A DNA stretch of 64,000 nt from Dendrobium chrysotoxum (taxonomy: Eukaryota; Streptophyta; Magnoliopsida; Asparagales; Orchidaceae). The DNA lies in NCBI GenBank assembly GCA_019925795.1, contig CM034313.1, positions 88,691,663 through 88,755,662 of the forward strand, written 5' to 3'. Below, in pieces: positions 56,301-64,000 of this stretch. The first letter of the stretch is position 1. Every line of letters begins with the position of its first letter. A model generated the notes under the pieces. That model saw nothing but the letters and a program-made list of their open reading frames with translations, was not told where the DNA came from and searched no databases. The translations under genes were made by a program, and so were the position numbers.

Positions 56301-59300
56301 TAAAAACCTCAACGGAGTGGCTTTTCATATGCTGCGCCAGATGAGCTGGTTTCCAGAAACTTGCGCCACACTCCTCACAAGCATGCTGAACCTTCTGACT
56401 TGCTGACTTGAATGCACTAACTTCGTCAAGGTTTACCATCTGTAACTCTTCCTGAGTGTTTTAGAGCAACATAATTAAAAGAAATCCAATGAAATAAAAA
56501 ACGAAAGATTAGAGAAAAATACTTCAAAAGAGATTAGTTCAAGCATTCTACATGCATAAAAGTTTTGAACTTTATATTTCCGATGAGCATTTGAAGCCTA
56601 TGTTATAATGGAAGGGAATAGCGGAGAATTTTAGTATAGATAGGCAAATTCAACAAAAAATGGCATAATGTTTATCGAGCAAACAGTATGAAAAAGCATG
56701 TGGATTAGGTAGCATTGTATTATAAAAGACTAGCCAACCTGAAACATTTTATACAACACATGACAACACCATGCAAATTAATTCCTAAACCTTCCATGAC
56801 AGCATTCAATGCCAATAATGAATGATGTTAATAAACATGTCGACAACTGTGAATGGCAATAGGTAATGAAGCTGTGGTGGGGGAACTTGACTGCTCTTAT
56901 TGCGTTTCAAAGAGAGAAATTAATGCACGTCTGAAAGTCTCTAAATATTGGGAATGCAATTCATGCACATCACTTTTTAGTTTAAGTTTCCCATTTCAGT
57001 TCAAGCCATGTAAATGGGAGTTATTGTCCAGTACTTCAGGTAAGTCTGTTAGATATAACTCAGTATTTCATGATTTCAACTAAAGCCCATGCAATTTATA
57101 TTAACATCTAACAGGAGTTCAGAATCAATACCAAAATACAAAGTGCGAATTACTACTCACTTTTATTCTTATTTTCCATTAAATGATGCTGCAATCCGCA
57201 ATGTTATTGTTATCCCTGTGTTCACAACTGCTACTCGGCAACTATGTTCCACCAATTTCACTATTATTCATAGCAATCATTCTCTATTGCTTCTCGTCAA
57301 TGCTCGGTGCACCTTGTTGCCTTCCCTGTTTGTTACCGCTGCAGCCCTTCTCTGTTCCTTCCCTTGCACACACTTTGTCACCTTGTTGCCTTCCCTACTT
57401 GTTCCCATTGTTTTCCAGTTATGGTTGTCACCTTAAATCACCCATTGTGCTACAATCACTGTGATGAGGACATCCAACCTTGGAAAGTCTACCAGAGCCG
57501 GAGCCGCCGATCTACGGCCACGATCGCGCTAATTTATTTTTGAGTTATTTTATGTATTTTAATTTATTTATGTACTTTTCATTCTTGCCCTCACTTGAGG
57601 GAATAGATGTTTGTGACCCCGAGGGGTATTTTTTGTTTTTTGTTTTATCTTTGTATTTGGGGGACTATTTATATCCTCCTCTTATGCTTATGTGGGTAAT
57701 GAAGATTATTATCAGAATTCTAGTTTTTGTTTCTTATCTCTTATATGTTGAGAGAAAGAGAGCTTGGAGAAAACCCTAGCAGAGGGAATCGGATCACCCA
57801 CCAGCAGCAGGAAGTGTCCGGGCTCATGGACACTTTTATTTCCGTTGCTTCTTCCCTTCTTCTTCCTCCAACCGCCGGCCAGCTCACCTCCACAAGTCGG
57901 CAAAGCCTCCCCCACCGCCACCTCTCCCCCTTAAAGCCGTCGGCTTCAAAGGGAATTCCCTCCGCCTCTCCTAGCCACCACTTCCCAAAGCCTTCCCTCT
58001 TTCCTAACTGCCCCACCAAGCCCTAGTTCCTTTACTAGGCCGTCGGTCCCAACCCCAAATCCTCCCTAGCCGCCGGCCCCTTGATCCCAAGGGGACTCGT
58101 GTCTTTGCTGCCTTCCAAACTTAGGTTATGAAGATTAGGAGGGAAACAATTCAAACTCTAATTTCAAAATTCAGATTTGAAACCTTTCCTAATTGGGCAT
58201 GATCTATATTTGGAAAGTTTTAAACGTTCAATTCAAAATTCAACTTAAATTAAGAGGAGATATGAGTCATCAATTCCTCCTAATTTAATTAATCTTATTT
58301 AGGAAACCCTCATTACATCTCTCCCTAAAACCCCTCTCCCTTCATGAAGCCGCCGGCCCCCCTTCCCTCTCTCTCCCTATCTCACGCTAACTCCCCTTCC
58401 TTTTGAAGCTCCAATCAATTCTCCATCTAATAAACTTCTTTCCCCTTTTTCTCCAATTACGAAATTCAAATCTCCAATCCCAAAATCCATCCTAACTAAA
58501 TTTGAAATTACTTTTCAGATTTTGGAAACAACCCTCTCCCCATCCCATTAGCCACCGCCCCCTCCCTCTTCCTTCTCCCCTCATCTTTGCTCTCACAAGT
58601 TAGTCTTCCTCTCATCTCTCCACCCACGGATTAATTTCATATTTTCAAATCTCTGAAAAAAATTAATTTCAGATTTGCTAAACAACGATCTCCTACCAAA
58701 CTTATCCCAAAGTGGAAGCTTCATGTTCAGTTTCTCTTCTCCCTCACATGGCGGATTCTGAACAAGACCACGGATTCGTCTACAACGAACAAGGACAAGT
58801 GAATATCCTCAATTCTCCGCTCTTTGACGCCAATCCGAAAGTGGATCAAACTGTAGAGAGATACATCGAGAGGATCGTCTTCTACGTTGCCGAAGCCATC
58901 GAGGAACAATTTTCATCCATCCAGTGGCAAATCGTTTCCGAACCCTGACGAAGGTAAACTAATCTTCCGAGTCTTGTATCTTCCTAGTTGCCTTCAATTA
59001 TGGTCTTATTTTATGCATGAAGATAGTGTCGATTTCCCTCCGCTAAAGCCTAGTGATTTAGTGAGTTGAGTGAGGGATCTTTTCATAGTGACTAGTCTCA
59101 TTGTTAATTTAGGGACTTATCGTTGAAAACCTTCCATGTATGCAACGCTAGAGTAATTGGCTATTTTGTGATCTTAACTTTTATGCGTGTGACTTGGCCT
59201 AAGCTTGTTTCATCGTTCTTCATGTTTTATTTCATCGTTTAGGTTATCTAATTAATATTGTTCTCTAAACTAAAACGTGCAAAATCCTTAAATAACATCA

Positions 59301-61517
59301 CCTAGGCATTTTAGTCCTGCATCATACTGCCTTATTGTTAAAGTTATATTCCCGTTATTTCCTTTACTTGATTGTCATTGCCTCTGCCGCCTCTATTATT
59401 GTTTTGCTTTATATTTCCAACCTTTGGTGCTATTCTACAATTACCATCGCTACCTGATACAGTGTTGTAGTTGGGTTTTCAACAAACTAATGCCCACTAT
59501 TTCAGGGAAAAAAATTTCTATTTCGTCAAGATCCTTGAGCAATTTTTTAAGTGAATTTTATGAAAAAGGTCCATATTATTGGAATTTACGTTGGATGTAT
59601 TGAAACATTATGTTTTGAATTGATTTCTACATTTTCTGTAAAATTTTTTATTCTTGGGTCATTTGTAGGTTATAAATAGAACTATAAGGAAATAAATTCC
59701 AAATCTCCACTTCCTTGTGTATATGAATGTTGTATTTCATGAGGATGGACAACTACTTTTGAAAGACACTTGTTGTACTAAAGTGAAGCATGGTTCTTCC
59801 CTTTTGAATAATTTGTATCCTTGTTCACATCTCTTAAATTATTCAAGAATTAATTTTGCATATATAATTAAAATCTTATCAGGTAAGATAATATTTTTTT
59901 AGTGTGAACTTGATTTGTAGCTAAAATTTAATGTTGAACAGTACTTTTTCTTATATGCTTTTAGGTTTTTTGTCAACTTTTAAATTATCTTGTGGAATGA
60001 ATATACGAGTTTGTTGTCCAGACATTAAAAGAAGAGTAAATGATCAAAATAGTCGTTAGACATTTTAAGTTTGTTCATTTTAATCCCATATTTTTTTAGA
60101 TGTTCAATTTGAACATAATTTGATCCTATCATAAACTTTGCAGTTTCCTTGGACAAAACTAGGTGTAGAGAAGCTCCCCTCAGGATATTTTGAACTTTTT
60201 GGGTAATTCTTTTGAGTTGATATTAAATGATGAGATCAAATGTAAAAAGTTTAAAATATCCTCATAGAAAGCATCTCTCAACCAATTACTATCAAAAGAA
60301 ACAACAAAAGTTAACTACGAACAAAATTTCACACCTAAAAAAATCTGAAACAAAATTAAACACAGTTAAAAAATATAGGAAACAGTCCTACATCAGAACT
60401 GTGATTAAGAAAGCTGGAACATGTGAGAACATGAAAGTGAAGAGTGCAACAGCCTAAAAAGTCATTTTCTGCATGGAGATGGCACAGACCAGCAATGTTG
60501 ACACGCAGGTTTTCAACTTCTAAGGCTTTGTGGGGCTTCTTATAGATCTTCCTTTTTTTTGACATTTAAGTGTTTAGTAGAACAACTGAAGTGATATTAA
60601 AGCTTCAATCCAAACTATGCAATATTCCATAATCAGTTCAATCATGGGTAGTTGAACCTCTAATCAATAAACTACAACTGTGGATTACAAACCCTACTTT
60701 AAGGTACTAAAAATAAAAAATGCGCAGCTGATAACACCCCTAATGAACTTCACCTAGCAACACATGCAAACCCAACTACATTTGACTGTAATTTAGTGGT
60801 CTACGCCAATTTTTATAGCATGATTGATCAATAAATATGACAGCACGACAATAACACACTTGGAACTGGAAAAAGGTCAGTTACATTAAGCAAATCCAAC
60901 ACCTAAAGTTTACTGAGTAGATAAATTGTTTTCCAATGACAGCTTTAAAATAACCACCAGAAGAGACCTTATTCTTTATTTATCATATCATCATCATTAC
61001 CCTTATCCCAACTATTTGGGCAAACAAAATGACTGAAGCAAGATGCCAGCAATATAAGGAGTTTTTATTCATACAGAATTTATTAGCTCTTCCGTGAAAC
61101 ATTCAATAATTGGTAATCAGGTTCCACATATCTCAGTACATTTGTACATATAAGAACTTCAATGAAAAAAAGAGCTAATAAATGCTACAAACCAGAGTAA
61201 AAAATCCAAAAAATGGGAAAGATTTCAAATAAAAAAGAAAGCACGTAAATACCTTTATCAGATAACAAAACATTGTGATTAATCAAATAGATAACAGTAA
61301 TTCAGGAGAAGATCATAACCAAACATTCAAAAAACAGCCACGGTGTTTGCCACTTCCATACCTTATGGTGCAAGAGGATATGAGATCTTAAAAGAGATTT
61401 CTTGGACCTACAAATTCCGCAATGCTCACAGTAATATCTCCTGATGTCTCTAAAAATTAGCTGTTGCGTATCATTTTCCTTCCCAGCCTCTGTTTCCATC
61501 TTCCTTGCAAATGATTG
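53347..61517 (-). CDS. TFIIIA: Transcription factor IIIA, nine C2H2 fingers
   Basis: Minus-strand coding exons: 61499-61362 (exon from 61517), 56451-56308, 55364-55085, 54747-54512, 53930-53793, 53520-53347; 1110 nt, 369 aa, all GT-AG with consistent phases. Fingers in order: YYCEHCGICRSKKSLLRSH; HACEECGASFWKPAHLAQH; FACPVKDCYFSYRRKDHL; FDCPVQSCNRAFAFQGNL; HTCEEPGCGKIFKFASRL; IFCGEPLCMKPFTNSECL; VKCEICGAQQLRKNFKRH; IKCSFQGCEQSFSKKSNL; FRCRTSGCQQRFPYKHV. The C terminus has SRPRGGRKR, NLS-like. Family role: binds the 5S rDNA internal control region to recruit TFIIIC/TFIIIB and Pol III, and also binds 5S rRNA. The start is the first ATG of the second exon; the first exon is non-coding. It is regulated by a cassette exon in intron 3. 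No truncation or frameshift was seen. Identification is firm. Confidence 0.95.
54405..54475. mobile_element. Half of a Tourist-like MITE in TFIIIA intron 5
   Basis: Left half only: GGTTTCATTTAGAACAATTTTC, CTTATTACTTTCTAAAACAGC and the core AGTACAAAG. The right arm is missing or replaced; it lies within 40 bp of the end of a coding exon. Confidence 0.5.
55790..55979 (-). promoter_or_regulatory. P5SM: 5S rRNA mimic (P5SM) cassette exon of TFIIIA
   Basis: A 190-nt alternative exon inside the intron between the finger-2 and finger-3 exons. Acceptor TTTTTACAG|GCATTTGG, donor CACCTGAG|GTTTGC (weak after GT). Its core resembles 5S rRNA: a helix-III-like hairpin at 55892-55922 (outer stem GCATT/AATGC, inner GGA/TCC with bulged AA, loop side ATCCCATGATGAAC), and at 55831-55865 a block containing TGGGAGACCTCCTGAGAAG, which differs from the 5S box-C region in two of 19 bases by my comparison. 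Length 190 is not a multiple of 3, and read from exon 3 there is an in-frame TGA at 55836-55838, so inclusion destroys the message. Known in plants: ribosomal protein L5 binds this mimic and promotes skipping, giving functional TFIIIA mRNA, while inclusion leads to nonsense-mediated decay. Confidence 0.92.
57464..58600 (+). mobile_element. LTR-retrotransposon 3' end (copy 2) in TFIIIA intron 2
   Basis: Parallels the minus-strand copy in the oxidoreductase intron: GATGAGGACATCC, AAGTCTACCAGAG, GGCCACGATCGCGC, CACTTGAGGGA and a GTGACCCCGAGGGG start at about 57615, a CT-rich leader with GAGAGAAAGAGAGC, then GCCGCCGGCC clusters. The last 500 bp (58100-58600) has AATTTCAAA-type words as in the other copy. 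Orientation is opposite to the host gene. Right boundary unclear. Confidence 0.5.
58712..58948 (+). CDS. Small unknown open frame, start MEASCSVSLLPHMADSEQ
   Basis: A 78-codon frame with normal-looking amphipathic composition (VERYIERIVFYVAEAIEEQ), lying just beyond the LTR-like repeat and antisense to the TFIIIA intron. The internal MADSEQDHGF start would give 67 residues. I do not recognise the protein. It could be the first exon of something captured by the retroelement, a decayed gag start, or chance. No promoter was identified. Confidence 0.25.
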   Translation: MEASCSVSLLPHMADSEQDHGFVYNEQGQVNILNSPLFDANPKVDQTVERYIERIVFYVAEAIEEQFSSIQWQIVSEP

Positions 61518-63202
61518 CTACAAGAAGATAATAATAAAAAAAGTAAATTTAGTGATAAAAAATGCATAAATCAACTAACAGAACTATATGATCCAACTTT
61601 TATGTAATGAAACACTCACAGCAAGCATACAACCTAATATAAGGCGTAGTGCATTATTCTCTTCATGACAGTTATTGAATCAATAAGAATATAAAATTAT
61701 TTCTAAGATGATATAACAAATCTGATGATGGGTATCATTACGTGACAAGTCAGTTGAATTACTAAACAGCAGAGGCAACAAACCTTGAAAGTTTACATAA
61801 AATTTAGAAGCAAACTAATAAAAAATGAGGTATAATAGTAGCAAAGCATTGAAGACATTCATAAATGTGAATTCAGTGCTGTCAATAAGAAAAAAAAAAT
61901 TGAGATAGAGAAACAAATGGTTAAAATGTATGCACCTGTCTTGTATAAATTTCATTAATACATTTTCTAATTTTGATCCCATTATAACAATATTCATATC
62001 ATATACAAGGGTTGGTGATAATTTTAAACCCATTTCAGCTGGTTTTCTTCTTCTTTTTTTGGGTGGGGAGAAAATTTATATGCACAAAAAACCCATCAAA
62101 ATTGCACTAGACTGCCAAGATAAAAGCAGAACCAAGATTTGCCAAATGCAATGAGCTACTATAGGTGTGAATTAATGATGCGGGTCATAAAAAAGAAAAC
62201 ATATAATAACATAATGAATCTGAGCAATGATTAAAAAAGTAGCATTGTCATGCAAATGATGTCAATACAGTATGATGGTCCCTCTATATGAATGGATGCA
62301 TAGAATGCATCAATAATATGATATTCTAATCAAATGCATAAATTAATGTAGCATAATCATCATCAATAGCTTTATCCCAACTATTTTGAATCAGAATTAT
62401 GAATATTCATTCAATAGAAATAACAAAAATCACAGAGCATGAGCAACCAAAGCCAACACTTGTGAGATCATCATCTCACAGCTGGAGCAAATGGTTCCAC
62501 TAGATAGTCAATCCCAACATGCAAATGAGCCTATCTACCCATTTTTCATAAGCAAATTGATAATAAAATACTAGAAGAAGATACAAATCAAGAAAATAAA
62601 AAGGAATATCAAACCATGAAGTGTAATCATATCTCCATCGCATCAATAGTGCTGAAATCAACAACATACCAATATGAATATAGTTGCTTCTAAAATGCTT
62701 AATAATAGATATTAGATGACTTCAAAAAAACACTTAAATGACAAATCTGCATTTGCATAGAATCTTAACTAATACCAATGTTCTAATAAGCATGCCATGT
62801 GGTCAAATAAATATGCAATACTATAAGACATAAACCAAACCTACAAAAACACATGAACCAACCAAAAAACACATGCTTACTATATCAAAGATGACCTCGC
62901 TTTTTATCTTCAATTTTGAATCTCCTCAGCATCCATAAACCCTAAATTTAATAGTCAATGTCTAAATCTAAAACACACACACACAAGGCATGCATTAAAA
63001 ATTCGAAAGTCCTAATAAACCAAATTGATGACCAATTTCTCGCGTTATCTAACAGAAAAAATAGACATCTTAAATCTCACGACGAATTAAATTCTCCGTT
63101 TTCCCTTTTCTGCCGTAAATCCCAAATTTACTAAATCCTATGGTTCAGCGGATTTACGGGATTTGGGCGAAGAAACGCGCGATAGGGGAGAAAGATGGTT
63201 AC
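61518..63202. other. TFIIIA first intron (5'-UTR intron)
   Basis: 1.7 kb between the non-coding first exon and the ATG exon, donor ACG|GTAACC, acceptor CTTGTAG. Holds a SINE-like tail on the minus strand at about 62354-62388 (GTTGGGATAAAGC with GAT run). Nothing else recognisable. Confidence 0.6.
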
Positions 63203-63340
63203 CGTCGAAGCGAGCGAGCTCCGTCGTTATCTGAGGCGAAGGGAGAACGCTGTATATCTCTCGGGCCTTCCGATTCAACAGAGGAAGGGGCGAAGAAGCT
63301 TTTAGCGACTGGTTCGAAACCCTACCTCACGCGACTCCAG
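63203..63340 (-). other. TFIIIA: TFIIIA non-coding first exon (5' UTR)
   Basis: On the minus strand a GC-balanced stretch with no ATG ends at the donor CTTCGACG|GTAACC (63203/63202). The upstream limit is approximate. It contains GAGGTAGGGTTTCG, another telomere-like motif. Reading it as a plus-strand protein (63140-63361) is not supported. Confidence 0.6.
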
Positions 63341-63373
63341 ACAAAAGGTCTGCGAAAGTAGGAGAAGTAAAGC

Positions 63374-63382
63374 AAACCCTAA
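63374..63382 (-). promoter_or_regulatory. Telo-box in the TFIIIA promoter
   Basis: AAACCCTAA on the plus strand (TTAGGGTTT in gene orientation), about 40 bp upstream of the presumed transcript start, with a TATATAAC-like element just further upstream (about 63390). Telo-boxes are typical of plant translation-machinery genes, which fits a 5S rRNA transcription factor. Confidence 0.5.
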
Positions 63383-64000
63383 TAAAGTTATATGTACGGA
63401 GTAAAATAATTAATTACAAAATTAATTAAATAGTAAGTAATTAAATAATTAATAATTTGATAGACCCTAAGTGCTCTTTAAGGAGTAATAGAATACTTAG
63501 ATAAATTATTAGATAATTAATATTATATTTAATAATAATAAATTATTTAAATAATATTTAAGTAATTAATTAAATTATTTAATAGTTAAATTAACTTTTA
63601 ATTATATTATTTACAATCGAAACTTATTGTCACTAAATAATATTAAAATTAATAACTAACTATTATTTAAAATACAAATTAATTTTAAATCATAAATTAA
63701 ATTTGAATTTTTAATGAATTAATCACCTTACGTCCTGAATGATGTTGTCAAATAATTTCATAAGATTTAACAGTTATCTTGCTAAATAGTTTTCAGGATC
63801 TAATACACTCAGAATTTAATAAATCGATATTTATAGGATTTATTAAATCCTACTAAAATTAAATGCTACTTTGCCAAACAAACCCTTAAAGAATTTATTT
63901 GGCAAATTTTTTATAAATTTAATATTTTTAAAATGTTGATTACAAGTCAAACAACAAGGAATCATTTTGTGGTAAGTAGTTGATTAATTACCGACTTTGC
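63383..64000. other. AT-rich intergenic end of window
   Basis: Beyond the TFIIIA core promoter the sequence is strongly AT-rich (TTAATTAAATAATTA words) with no recognisable gene or repeat family. Confidence 0.45.

Larger units (their letters stand above)
56452..61361. other. Large TFIIIA intron 2 (4.9 kb)
   Basis: Contains the LTR-like repeat at about 57464-58600, an adjoining small open frame (58712-58948), and a SINE-like tail on the minus strand at about 60981-61025 (TTGGGATAAGGGTAATGATG). Otherwise AT-rich intron sequence; the frames at 60227-60565 are not credible genes. Confidence 0.6.

Noticed and set aside
63140..63361. Plus-strand frame at the TFIIIA 5' end
   Set aside because: It overlaps the antisense non-coding first exon and promoter of TFIIIA, with no homology that I recognise.

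Overview
The window is nuclear DNA of a flowering plant. Evidence: host genes with GT-AG introns, a PLS-class PPR gene, a plant-type nine-finger TFIIIA gene that still carries the plant-specific 5S-rRNA-mimic cassette exon, telo-boxes near gene starts, Tat-lineage Ty3/gypsy retrotransposons with two RNase H domains, Tourist-like MITEs, and a hAT and two Mutator-like elements with recognisable target-site duplications. A monocot outside the grasses is my guess from protein feel and repeat style; the sequence does not prove it.

Layout. 1-9.4 kb is transposon-rich: a GC-rich hAT-like repeat, a 1.7 kb Mutator-like element with long inverted ends, then a 5.2 kb foldback Mutator-like element whose arms are tandem arrays and which holds a solo gypsy LTR. 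That foldback element ends about 55 bp before the start codon of a six-exon quinone oxidoreductase gene (9435-15893, +). 16-22 kb holds MITEs, a hAT element with a perfect 8-bp duplication and a complete 1.44 kb TRIM-like element with a perfect 5-bp duplication. An intronless PPR gene follows (22849-24702, -).

25.5-50.4 kb is one composite retrotransposon block. Its centre is a decayed gag-pro-pol Tat-type element (LTRs 34911-35914 and 44682-45724) with a spliced antisense extra ORF between pol and the 3' LTR, apparently driven by its own antisense TATA box through a leader of 112-bp repeats. Around it are three copies of a related gag-only, pol-less family (two on the minus strand at 25.7-34.0 kb, one on the plus strand at 45.7-50.4 kb). 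All three end gag at the same codon and carry expanded 86-bp tandem repeats. Neighbouring units share LTRs, and several junctions show short microhomology. The left edge is a chimera of an LTR end, 68 nt of antisense U6 snRNA and unknown sequence.

53.3-63.3 kb (minus strand) is the TFIIIA gene: a non-coding first exon, six constitutive coding exons (369 aa, nine C2H2 fingers) and, between the finger-2 and finger-3 exons, an unlisted 190-nt cassette exon with strong 5S rRNA resemblance and an in-frame stop. In plants this exon senses ribosomal protein L5 / 5S rRNA balance and controls TFIIIA output by splicing; it is the most interesting functional system here. Its largest intron holds a second copy of an LTR-like repeat also present in the oxidoreductase gene's intron 2.
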